From contig CAWGSA010000001.1 in NCBI GenBank assembly GCA_963825175.1, positions 806,001-870,000 on the forward strand: a stretch of 64,000 nt of DNA. Direction: 5' to 3'. Numbering within the stretch: the first letter of the stretch is position 1; each line of letters starts with the position of its first letter. Under the pieces are notes generated by a model. That model saw only the letters and a program-made list of their open reading frames with translations, was not told the origin of the DNA and searched no databases. The position numbers and the translations under genes were made by a program. This document shows positions 1 through 7,492 of this stretch, piece after piece. This stretch comes from DATFTF01 sp963825175 (lineage in GTDB: Bacteria; Acidobacteriota; Thermoanaerobaculia; UBA5066; Gp7-AA6).

Positions 1-664
1 CGGAGTATTGCTTGGCCACGTCGGCGAATCCGGTCCCCGCGGTGATCTTCGTCCGGGCCTCCTCGATTCGGGCCATCGCCTTCTGCCGGGCGGCGGGGTC
101 GTTGGGCTCGAAATTGATCACGATCTCGTAGACGCGGGCCTGCTCGGGGACCTTGTAGAGCTTGTCCTTCTGCCTCTCGTACTCGAGGCGCAGGGTGTCC
201 TCCCCCAGCTCGAGCTTGGACGTGACGTCGCGGCCGATGACTTTCTGAATGGTGATCGTCTGCCGCATCTGACGCTTGAGCTCGTCCCGCGTCAGCTTCG
301 ACTGGGCCAGGGCCGCATCGAACTCCGCGTCGGTGGCCAGGTTGTACTGCCGCTTGACCCGCTCGACCGCCTCCTCGATCTCGGCGTCGGTCGCGGAAAC
401 CGACAGCTCCTTGGCCCGCTCCTCGATCAGCTTTTCCTTGATGAGCTCGTCGAGCACTTCTTTCTTGAGGGAGTCGCCGGTCGGCACCGGCGCCGGACCG
501 TGCTGGGCGGTCTCCATCCGTTTCTCGAACTCGGAGTTGGTGATCAGGCGGTCGTTGACGCGCGCTACGATCTTCTCGACCAGCTCCGCGGCGGGGACTG
601 CGCCGGCCAGGAAAAACGAGGCGGCCAGGATGGCGGGAAAGCGGGATTTCATGAGGGCATTCAT
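1..664 (-). CDS. SurA-like periplasmic chaperone / peptidyl-prolyl isomerase, C-terminus cut by window edge
   Basis: The minus-strand frame is open from an ATG at 664 (or the in-frame ATG at 652) to the window start, so the C-terminus is missing. The protein begins with a hydrophobic signal segment (FPAILAASFFLAGAVPA) followed by a SurA-type N-terminal region: LVEKIVARVNDRLITNSEF, then long charged helices rich in Lys and Glu. The last residues present (KVPEQARVYEIVINFEPND) look like the linker into a parvulin PPIC domain, which would lie outside the window. The expected role is folding of outer-membrane proteins in the periplasm. The family call is firm. Isomerase activity cannot be judged because the catalytic domain is not visible. 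No strong Shine-Dalgarno sequence decides between the two starts. Confidence 0.85.
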   Translation of the reverse strand, partial: MNALMKSRFPAILAASFFLAGAVPAAELVEKIVARVNDRLITNSEFEKRMETAQHGPAPVPTGDSLKKEVLDELIKEKLIEERAKELSVSATDAEIEEAVERVKRQYNLATDAEFDAALAQSKLTRDELKRQMRQTITIQKVIGRDVTSKLELGEDTLRLEYERQKDKLYKVPEQARVYEIVINFEPNDPAARQKAMARIEEARTKITAGTGFADVAKQYS

Positions 665-818
665 AACAAAGGGACTCTACCGGAATTCCGCGGGACACGA
701 TCGGGCGCATTCGGGACGCCGCCTCTCGCCAGGTCTACGGCTCGACAAGCGGCTCGGCCGGGTCCATCCCGATGGTCGTAGGATATTCCGCGGATACGCC
801 CTTCAAGAAGAGTTTGCG

Positions 819-1577
819 ATGACTCCAAACCGCGCTGGCACCCCGACGCCGTCTTTGCGAAAGGAGGAGCCCATTTCGCTTCCGTCCCTGCTCGACTTTC
901 GCCGGTCCAGTTTGCGACTCTTCGCAGCAGTCGTCTTTGCGATCGCCGCCTGCGGGAAGGCGCAAGCGCGGGCGGGCCCGGCGAGCCCCGCGGGGTCCCT
1001 TTCCCAAGCCGCTTACGAGGCCTTCGCAAAGTCGTTCGCGACGAGGGCCGTGACGACCCTACGGGTCACGGATGGCTCGACCGGAGGCACCCGATTGAAG
1101 GGGGCGCCGCTTCAGGTGTGTGCCGATCTCACCGGTTTTGGCGCAGCGGTCTACCAACTCGAGGGGGAAGACAACGGCTGCTTCGCCCTCATTCGCTTTC
1201 GACTCGACGACGCGAGCGATGCCTTTCTCCTGCGGGTCCCCGGGGCATACGAATCCAACTCGAAGCTTCTGGTCGTCTTCCAGGGCCGATCGATCGTCAC
1301 TCACCTTCTGGTCGCCTCGGGAATGGCCGACGCGGGTGAGGAGCGCGTCGACGAGTCGATCATCTCGGATTTCGACCACGATGGCGATCTGGATGTTCTG
1401 ATGCGCGAACGAACGACCCATGATCGTAGCCTGGGTCTGACGGAACCAGACAGCGACACGTACGCACTGCATTCCTGGGCTCACGACCACTTTGAAGAAC
1501 GTGCACTGAGCGCATCGGATCCGTTGGCGCGCCTCTTCCGGCAGACCGTTTCCCGTTCACCAAAGGCCGCTGATTAA
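819..1577 (+). CDS. Secreted lipoprotein-like hypothetical protein
   Basis: An open frame of about 250 residues with a hydrophobic segment ending in a Cys (VVFAIAAC), as in a lipoprotein signal peptide. Near residue 190 the acidic stretch DFDHDGDLDVL resembles a single calcium-binding FG-GAP or dockerin-like loop. The rest matches no family I recognise. The start is uncertain. The ATG at 819 has no clear ribosome binding site, while a strong AAGGAGG lies at 861-867, just before an in-frame ATT at 873, and a TTG at 912 would place the signal peptide right at the N-terminus. The true start may therefore be internal. It is divergent from the surA-like gene and convergent with mfd. Confidence 0.6.
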   Translation: MTPNRAGTPTPSLRKEEPISLPSLLDFRRSSLRLFAAVVFAIAACGKAQARAGPASPAGSLSQAAYEAFAKSFATRAVTTLRVTDGSTGGTRLKGAPLQVCADLTGFGAAVYQLEGEDNGCFALIRFRLDDASDAFLLRVPGAYESNSKLLVVFQGRSIVTHLLVASGMADAGEERVDESIISDFDHDGDLDVLMRERTTHDRSLGLTEPDSDTYALHSWAHDHFEERALSASDPLARLFRQTVSRSPKAAD

Positions 1578-1649
1578 GGCGTTCTCGAGGCGATCGCCGG
1601 GGCTCGCCGGCTCCTGCTCCTCCGAATGCGGCCGTTGACAATTCCGGAA

Positions 1650-4600
1650 TCACGCCGCTTCCTTCCGCTCGAACTCCTCCAACCAGCTCACCAGCTCCGT
1701 CAGCACGACGTCTCCAGGAGGGGACGGCAACGACAGAACCCGCTGCGGGGAGAGTCGCGCGCCGCGCGTGCGGCGGACGAACGCAAGAACCTTGTCCGCG
1801 TCGAGCGAGGCGTCCTCGGCGAAACGCAGATGGATCTGGCCGGCCTGCCGCGTGATGGCCGTGACTCCCAGTCGTTGGGCGCGGGCGCGCAAACGCGCGT
1901 AAGACACCAGGCGAAGGACTGACTCCGGGAGGGGCCCGAATCGATCGCCGACTTCGCGCGCGGTCTCCTCCAGCGCGGCGTCGTCCTTGGCCCGCGCGAT
2001 CTTCTTGTAGATCATCATGCGCCAGTTCTCGTCGGCGACGTACGCCGGCGGGATGGCCAGGTCGAGCCCCAGGGCGAGCGTCACCGCGCGCTCGGGAACG
2101 GCCTCCTCGCCCCGCATCTCTCGAATGCTCTCTTCCAACAGCGTCAGGTACGTTTCGAAGCCCACCGCCGCGATGTGCCCGGACTGCTCGCCGCCGAGGA
2201 TATTGCCCGAGCCGCGGATCTCCAGATCCTTGGCCGCGATGCGAAACCCCGCACCCAGATCGCAGAACTCCTGGATCGAAGCCAGGCGACGGCGCGCGGT
2301 GTCCGACAGCGCGGCGGTCTCGTCGACCAGAAGGTACGCATGGGCCGGCTTATCGCTGCGCCCGACGCGGCCGCGCAGCTGGTAGAGCTGGGCCAGGCCG
2401 TAGTTCTCGGCGCGGTCGATCAGGATCGTGTTGGCCGTTGGAATGTCCAGGCCGTTCTCGATGATCGTCGTGGCCAGGAGAAGATCCGCCTCGCGCGCCA
2501 GGAATCTCATCATGCCCTTCTCCAGCTCGTTCTCGCGCATGGCCCCGTGCGCCACGGCGATCCGGACCGACGGGAGAAGCTGCTCCAGCTCCTCCTTGAC
2601 CCGGCCGATCGACTCGACCCGGTTGTGGACGAAGAAAACCTGTCCCCCGCGCTCGATCTCCGCCTCGATCGCCTCCCGGATCACCTGGGATCGCCGCGGC
2701 ACCACCTGCGTCTCGATGGCCAGACGGTCGCGCGGGGGCGTCTCGATGACGGAAAGATCCCGGATGCCGGAAAGCGACAGATGGAGCGAGCGCGGGATCG
2801 GCGTCGCCGACATGGCCAGAACGTCGATCGAGGCGCGCCACTGCTTCAACTTCTCCTTCTGCGCCACGCCGAAGCGCTGCTCCTCGTCCACGATCAGGAG
2901 GCCCAGGTCGCGGAACGCGAGGTCCTTTCCCAGCATCCGGTGCGTCGCGATCAGGATGTCGATCGAGCCGTCGGCGACCTTTTCCACGATCGCCTTCTGC
3001 TCCGAGCGGGAGCGGAAGCGCGACAGGAGATCGATCGTCACGGGAAAAGCGGCGAAGCGGCGTCGAAAGGTCCGGAAGTGCTGATCGGCAAGGATCGTCG
3101 TCGGGACGAGCACCGCGACCTGCTTGCCGTCGAGAACGGCCTTGAACGCGGCGCGCATGGCGACCTCCGTCTTGCCGTAGCCGACGTCGCCGCACAGGAG
3201 ACGGTCCATGGGCTTGTCCGACTGCATGTCGCGCTTGACGTCGGCGATGGCCTGAGCCTGATCGGGCGTCTCCACGTACTCGAAGGCCTCCTCGAACTCC
3301 TGCTGCCAGGGGGAGTCCTTGGAGAACGTGAAGCCTTCCGCCACGCGCCGCCGCGCGTACAGCTTCAAGAGCTCATCGGTCATGTCGCGCATCGCGCGCT
3401 TGACGGACTCCTTGCGGCGGGCCCAGCCCGCGCCTCCCAGGCGGTCGAGCACCGGCGCGACGCCTTCGACACCGGAGTACTTCTGGACCAGGTCGAGGCG
3501 CTCGACCGGGAGCAGAAGCGTCTTGTCGTCGGCGTAGCCGATCTCCATGAACTCGCGCTCCTCGCCTTCGACGGCGACGCGCGACAATCCCTTGAACAGG
3601 CCGATCCCGTAGTCGCGGTGGACGACTGCGTCGCCGAGCTTCAGGTCCCTCAGGTCGGAAAGGAACGCCTCGGACGGGCGGCCGCGCGCCACGCGCGTCT
3701 TCTTTTCCTCCCCGAAGATCTCGGCCTCGGCGTAGACCGAGATCCGCGGCTCCCGCAGCCGGAAGCCGGCGGAGATCTCGGCGGGGACCGAGATGAGCGC
3801 CCCCTCCCGGCGCTCCGAGGAGACGTGCAGGCCGTACTCCAGGGCGAACCGGCGGAGCTTCTCTGCGCCTCCCGTCGGCTCTCGGGCCACGAAGACTTCC
3901 TCTCCCTGCGCGAGCGCCCGCGACAGCTCCTGCGCCGCGTCCGCGGTGCGGCCGGCGTGCCCGGGAATCGCCTCAGCCGGAAAGCGCACGGGATGTCCGC
4001 CGGCGGCCATGCCCAGCCGGTCGAAGACCAGGGGGGCGTCGGCGATCGACGCGGCGATCCGGTCGACCGCGTGCGTCAGCTCCTCGGGCAGGAAGGGGTC
4101 GCGGTCCGGGTCGCGGTCGGAGGCCAGGCGCTCGCCGAACACGGCGATCTCCTCCTCCACCGCCTGAGGCTCGAGGACGACGACGAGCGCGCCGGCGGCA
4201 TGGTCCAGCCAGGACGCGGGCAACGGAGAGACGGCCGGGGCGAAGACGATGCGTTCGACCTCCGAGGGAAGCCGCCCGAGCCGCTGCTCCATCGCCTCCC
4301 GGCCCTCGTCGGACTCCTCGGCCGGCGCCAGCGGCGCGATCCGAAACGACGAGAGCCGTTCGACCGAGCGCTGCGTGTCGGGATCGAAGGTCCGCAGGGA
4401 CGCGACGCGGTCGCCGTCGAGCTCCACCCGGACGGGCATCTCCCGGTCCGGCGGGAAGACGTCAAAGAGGCCTCCGCGCACGGCGAGGTCTCCCGTTTCG
4501 ATGACCAGGTCGCTGCGGCGGTAGCCCAGCGCGGTCAGGCGGGCGATGAGACGGGCAAGCGCGATCTCATCCCCCTCGGAGAGAGGCACGAGAAGCCGCG

Positions 4601-5000
4601 CAAAGGCCTCCGGAGAGGGCAGGCGCATGAAGAGCGACCGCGCGGGAAGAACCGCCGCCTCGACTTCGCCCGGAGTCTGCAGCGCGGAGAGCAGGGCGAA
4701 CTCCTCGCGGCGCGCCTTCAGCGAGGGGACGATGCGCTGGTACGGCGTCAGGGACGGGGAAGGGGCATGGAAGAGCCGGCGCAGGCCGCCGGCGAAGAGA
4801 TCTCCGCGAAGGCGCTCGGCCTCCTTCTCATCGGCGACGATCACCGCCAGCGGCAGGCCGAGGTCCCGGACGAGCGCCGCGAGCAGGATACCCGGCAATG
4901 CTCCGACGCCGCCGGCCGCGACCACGCGGTCCTCTCCCTGCCGGACCCGCGTGAGCAGGTCCGCGTAGGAAGGCAGGCCGACGAGGACGTCCCTGAGCAC
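1650..5000 (-). CDS. mfd: Transcription-repair coupling factor Mfd
   Basis: At 1116 residues this has the normal size for Mfd, the ATP-dependent translocase that removes RNA polymerase stalled at DNA lesions and recruits UvrA. It shows the expected order: UvrB-homology N-terminal region (LPGILLAALVRDLGLP), the RNA-polymerase-interacting CarD-like region (LKLGDAVVHRDYGIGLFKGL), superfamily 2 helicase motifs including Walker A GDVGYGKTEVAMR near residue 604 and the DEEQ box (LLIVDEEQRFGV) near residue 705, then the TRG region (RGRVGRSDKPAHAYLL) and a C-terminal domain. The start is a GTG with GGAG eight bases upstream. It lies 69 bp downstream of the cysteine desulfurase gene on the same strand, so the two may be cotranscribed. 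No inactivating change is visible. Confidence 0.97.
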   Translation of the reverse strand: MLRDVLVGLPSYADLLTRVRQGEDRVVAAGGVGALPGILLAALVRDLGLPLAVIVADEKEAERLRGDLFAGGLRRLFHAPSPSLTPYQRIVPSLKARREEFALLSALQTPGEVEAAVLPARSLFMRLPSPEAFARLLVPLSEGDEIALARLIARLTALGYRRSDLVIETGDLAVRGGLFDVFPPDREMPVRVELDGDRVASLRTFDPDTQRSVERLSSFRIAPLAPAEESDEGREAMEQRLGRLPSEVERIVFAPAVSPLPASWLDHAAGALVVVLEPQAVEEEIAVFGERLASDRDPDRDPFLPEELTHAVDRIAASIADAPLVFDRLGMAAGGHPVRFPAEAIPGHAGRTADAAQELSRALAQGEEVFVAREPTGGAEKLRRFALEYGLHVSSERREGALISVPAEISAGFRLREPRISVYAEAEIFGEEKKTRVARGRPSEAFLSDLRDLKLGDAVVHRDYGIGLFKGLSRVAVEGEEREFMEIGYADDKTLLLPVERLDLVQKYSGVEGVAPVLDRLGGAGWARRKESVKRAMRDMTDELLKLYARRRVAEGFTFSKDSPWQQEFEEAFEYVETPDQAQAIADVKRDMQSDKPMDRLLCGDVGYGKTEVAMRAAFKAVLDGKQVAVLVPTTILADQHFRTFRRRFAAFPVTIDLLSRFRSRSEQKAIVEKVADGSIDILIATHRMLGKDLAFRDLGLLIVDEEQRFGVAQKEKLKQWRASIDVLAMSATPIPRSLHLSLSGIRDLSVIETPPRDRLAIETQVVPRRSQVIREAIEAEIERGGQVFFVHNRVESIGRVKEELEQLLPSVRIAVAHGAMRENELEKGMMRFLAREADLLLATTIIENGLDIPTANTILIDRAENYGLAQLYQLRGRVGRSDKPAHAYLLVDETAALSDTARRRLASIQEFCDLGAGFRIAAKDLEIRGSGNILGGEQSGHIAAVGFETYLTLLEESIREMRGEEAVPERAVTLALGLDLAIPPAYVADENWRMMIYKKIARAKDDAALEETAREVGDRFGPLPESVLRLVSYARLRARAQRLGVTAITRQAGQIHLRFAEDASLDADKVLAFVRRTRGARLSPQRVLSLPSPPGDVVLTELVSWLEEFERKEAA

Positions 5001-5069
5001 CGATGAAACTCCATGATCCAGAAGCGAACCGACGAGAAACCGAACAAGAACCTCGCGGGCGGACGCCGG

Positions 5070-6299
5070 CTAGGCCGGGGTGGACGACGCGGGGTATAAC
5101 GGCGCTTCCCGACGCAACCGTTCCACGACCCGGACGGTCGCTTCGGCCACGAAGTCGACTTCCTCCTCCGTGTTGAAGCGGCCCAGGCCGTAGCGGATCG
5201 AAGAATGCGCCAGGTCGTCGGGCACACCGATCGCCTTCAAGACGTGCGACGGGGCCAGGGAAGCCGACGTGCACGCCGATCCGGACGAGACGGCGACGTC
5301 CTTCAAGCCCATCAGGAGGGCCTCACCCTCCACCTGCTCGAACGAGAGATTCAGGTTGCCGGGCAGCCGCCATTCGGCCTCCCCCGACGCGAGCTCTCCA
5401 TCTTCCCCGATTCGCGGCAGCGGCGCGCCGTTCAAGAAGATTCCGTCCAGCCGCTCCTCGATGCACTCGAAGAGACGCTGGCGCAGCCGCCGCAGCCGCC
5501 GTGACTCCCCCGCCATCTCCTCCATCGCGATCTCGACGGCCTTGCCGAACCCGACGATCCCCGGAACGTTCAACGTCCCCGAGCGCAGCCCGCGCTCGTG
5601 TCCGCCGCCGTGAAGGATCGGCGAGAGCCGCACGCGCGGATTCTTGCCGCGCACGTAGAGCGCGCCGACGCCCTTGGGGCCGTAAAGCTTGTGAGCGGTC
5701 ACGCTGGCGAGATCGACGGACATCGCCTCGACGTCGAAGGGGATCTTGCCGAACCCCTGGACGGCGTCGGTGTGGAACAGCACGCCCCTGGCCCGGCACG
5801 CCGCGCCGATTTCTCCGATCCGATGGATGGTGCCGATCTCGTTGTTGGCGAGCATCAGGGTGACCAGGATGGTCTTCTCGCCGATCGCTTCCCGCAGCCG
5901 GTCCGGAGCGACCTGCCCGATCCGGTCGACGTCCAGGTAGGTCACCTCGAAACCTTCCTTCTCCAGGACCCGACACGTGTCGAGGACCGCAGAGTGCTCG
6001 GTCTTGCCGGTGACGATGTGATTGCCCTTCTGCCGATACATGTGGGCCGCGCCCAGAATGGCCAGGTCGTCGGACTCGGTGGCGCCGGAGGTGAAAACGA
6101 TCTCCTTGTCCGAGGCGTTCATGGCGCTGGCCACCGCGTGCCGGGCTTCGTCCACCGCCGCCTCGGCCGCCCACCCGAAGACGTGGTTGCGGGACGCCGC
6201 GTTGCCGTAGACGTCGGTGAAGTACGGCAGCATGGCCTCGAGCACGCGCGGATCGACCGGCGTGGTCGCGTGGTGGTCCATGTAGATCGGCAGTTTCAT
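5070..6299 (-). CDS. iscS: Cysteine desulfurase, IscS/NifS family
   Basis: A 409-residue PLP enzyme that takes sulfur from cysteine for Fe-S cluster and thio-cofactor synthesis. Visible landmarks are the N-terminal YMDHHATTPVDPRV, the TEHSAV histidine motif, the HTDAVQGFGK aspartate motif, the PLP lysine in TAHKLYGPKG near residue 203, and the catalytic cysteine in SSGSACTSAS near residue 342. The Cys sits in the longer loop typical of group I (IscS-like) enzymes. No IscU or IscR gene neighbours it here. It is the upstream partner of mfd. The exact biological role (IscS versus a tRNA-thiolation desulfurase) cannot be settled from sequence alone. Confidence 0.93.
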   Translation of the reverse strand: MKLPIYMDHHATTPVDPRVLEAMLPYFTDVYGNAASRNHVFGWAAEAAVDEARHAVASAMNASDKEIVFTSGATESDDLAILGAAHMYRQKGNHIVTGKTEHSAVLDTCRVLEKEGFEVTYLDVDRIGQVAPDRLREAIGEKTILVTLMLANNEIGTIHRIGEIGAACRARGVLFHTDAVQGFGKIPFDVEAMSVDLASVTAHKLYGPKGVGALYVRGKNPRVRLSPILHGGGHERGLRSGTLNVPGIVGFGKAVEIAMEEMAGESRRLRRLRQRLFECIEERLDGIFLNGAPLPRIGEDGELASGEAEWRLPGNLNLSFEQVEGEALLMGLKDVAVSSGSACTSASLAPSHVLKAIGVPDDLAHSSIRYGLGRFNTEEEVDFVAEATVRVVERLRREAPLYPASSTPA

Positions 6300-6385
6300 G
6301 TGCGTCCGGCCGGGCTGCCACTATAGGGCCGATCGGCCTGCTTTTCAGCACCCTGCCGGTGCAACGCGCGGCACCGCGCCGGAAT

Positions 6386-6556
6386 TCACGTCCGGCAGCT
6401 GCGGGAAGCGGCTCGCAACGCCAGCTGATCGTGGTGATCCATCAAACCGCCGAACTTGTCCGGGTAGCGGCTCAGACGTAAGAGGTACTCCCCCCGATCC
6501 AGGTCGCCCCCGAAGATCGGCCACCGCTGGTTGTCACTCGCCGCAATGTCATACAT
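6386..6556 (-). CDS. Small hypothetical ORF downstream of an attC-like site
   Basis: A 56-residue frame beginning MYDIAASDNQRWPIFGGDL. The start codon lies seven bases after the GTTGGAC half of the attC-like site, which is the usual position of a first codon in an integron cassette. Composition is protein-like (balanced charge, tryptophan, aromatic residues), unlike the Arg/Ala/Pro-rich shadow frames elsewhere in the window. I do not recognise the family. No ribosome binding site is evident, and the ORF could be spurious. Confidence 0.35.
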   Translation of the reverse strand: MYDIAASDNQRWPIFGGDLDRGEYLLRLSRYPDKFGGLMDHHDQLALRAASRSCRT

Positions 6557-6562
6557 CGCGCC

Positions 6563-6622
6563 GTCCAACGGCTTACGGCTCAACGGCAGTGCACGTGAGG
6601 GCTCTGCGACCGCCTGTTATGC
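6563..6622 (-). repeat. attC-like recombination site (60 bp)
   Basis: Read on the minus strand, the segment starts with GCATAAC (fits RYYYAAC) at 6622-6616 and ends with GTTGGAC (fits GTTRRRY) at 6569-6563. These are the outer boxes of an integron attC site at a normal attC length. The first box overlaps the stop codon of the upstream small gene, as is common in cassettes. The inner L boxes pair only weakly, so this is a tentative call. Confidence 0.35.
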
Positions 6623-6808
6623 GGGACGGGTGCCCGAAAGCTCGAAATCCTGAACGAGTTTGCGCAAGTCGAGCGACTGGAGTGCGCCGATCGCCGCCTC
6701 CCAACGCCCCTCTTCGCAGAGACCTTGAACCCCAGCGTCCTCATAGGCTGCCATAGCGACTCGTATGCAGGCCGAGCGGATAGATTCAGCGAGTTGGAGT
6801 GAGTCCAT
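6617..6808 (-). CDS. Small conserved-looking protein, cassette-like
   Basis: A 63-residue protein (MDSLQLAESIRSACIRVAMAAYEDAGVQGLCEEGRW...) whose core YEDAG-x-x-GLCxEGRWE-x-A and terminal SLDL stretch resemble, from memory, a widespread family of ~60-residue proteins often given an unsupported 'acetyltransferase' label. It is far too short for an acetyltransferase fold, so no function is assigned. Its stop codon TAA lies inside the attC-like box GCATAAC. No second core site is clear upstream of the start, so a complete cassette is not proven. Confidence 0.55.
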   Translation of the reverse strand: MDSLQLAESIRSACIRVAMAAYEDAGVQGLCEEGRWEAAIGALQSLDLRKLVQDFELSGTRPA

Positions 6809-6998
6809 GGTGAGTGGGGCAAGCGCCTGACGGCTCGAGGCTCAGTGATGGACGCACCGGACTGCAACGGAATCTCATAGACTGAATTTTACGCCGATGC
6901 TTCCATGGCGGCGCTCAGCCGCCTCCTCGTAGGATCGGAGAAGATCACCACGTCCGGCTCCCATCAACGCTGCTGCTCGGACCAGATTTCTTAGAGAT

Positions 6999-7286
6999 CT
7001 AGCCCCAGACCTCCTCGATCGGAAGCATGAAAACGTGGAGCCGGCGGTCGAGCTTCGACTCCACCAGACGGACCGCTTCCCGGACCGGTGCAAGTTTCTC
7101 CTCCGCAATCGCCACGAAGATGAGATCCGACACGCCCGGCGCGATGCGCGAGCCGAAGCGCGGCCCGCTCGATCCCTCTCCGTAGACGCCGGGCAACTCG
7201 GTGAAACCGGCGGCCCCGGCCTGCTCCAGCACGGCTTCGACGTCGTCCCGGGCCTCGCGCGGAACGACCAGCACGAGGAGCTTCAT
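6999..7286 (-). CDS. PII-like protein associated with an RND transporter (PG0541-like)
   Basis: A 95-residue protein (MKLLVLVVPREARDDVEAVL...) with the size and ferredoxin-like pattern of PII-like proteins encoded at the end of some RND efflux operons. The GSRIAPGVSDLIFVAI stretch and the C-terminal VFMLPIEEVWG fit that group. It probably has a regulatory or sensing role for the pump, but the ligand is unknown. It is the last gene of the efflux operon, and its ATG overlaps the TGA of the DUF2892 gene by ATGA, so translation is likely coupled. Confidence 0.7.
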   Translation of the reverse strand: MKLLVLVVPREARDDVEAVLEQAGAAGFTELPGVYGEGSSGPRFGSRIAPGVSDLIFVAIAEEKLAPVREAVRLVESKLDRRLHVFMLPIEEVWG

Positions 7287-7492
7287 GCGCGGGCAGCCGT
7301 TTCGCGCACGCCGAGCTTTCGCAGAAAGGCCATCATCGGGCAGGTCCGAGTGAAGGCCGATTGAAGCAGGTTCGCCCCGACGAAGGCGGTGAAGAGGAAG
7401 AACGCCGGGTGGACGAAATACCCCAGGGCCACGGAAGCGAGGACGAAAAAGCCGGCGATCCCGCGGAGCCACTCGTTCAAAGTGAGACTCAT
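7283..7492 (-). CDS. DUF2892 (YgaP-type) inner-membrane protein
   Basis: A 69-residue protein starting MSLTLNEWLRGIAGFFVLAS with two hydrophobic segments and a Cys in TRTCPMMAFLRKLG. This is the common two-helix DUF2892 arrangement also found in the C-terminus of YgaP rhodaneses. It overlaps the stop of the RND gene (ATGA at 7489-7492) and the start of the PII-like gene (ATGA at 7283-7286). The tight packing suggests a role with the pump or with thiol stress, but that is inference. Confidence 0.82.
   Translation of the reverse strand: MSLTLNEWLRGIAGFFVLASVALGYFVHPAFFLFTAFVGANLLQSAFTRTCPMMAFLRKLGVRETAARA

Noticed and set aside
2175..5006. A 943-codon open frame antisense to mfd
   Set aside because: It is the high-GC shadow of mfd. 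Its translation is His/Arg/Leu-rich with no motifs, while the minus strand has full Mfd domains.
6617..6808. Acetyltransferase annotation for the small cassette-like protein
   Set aside because: Sixty-three residues cannot form a GNAT or hexapeptide acetyltransferase fold. The label seen on similar proteins looks like propagated error.
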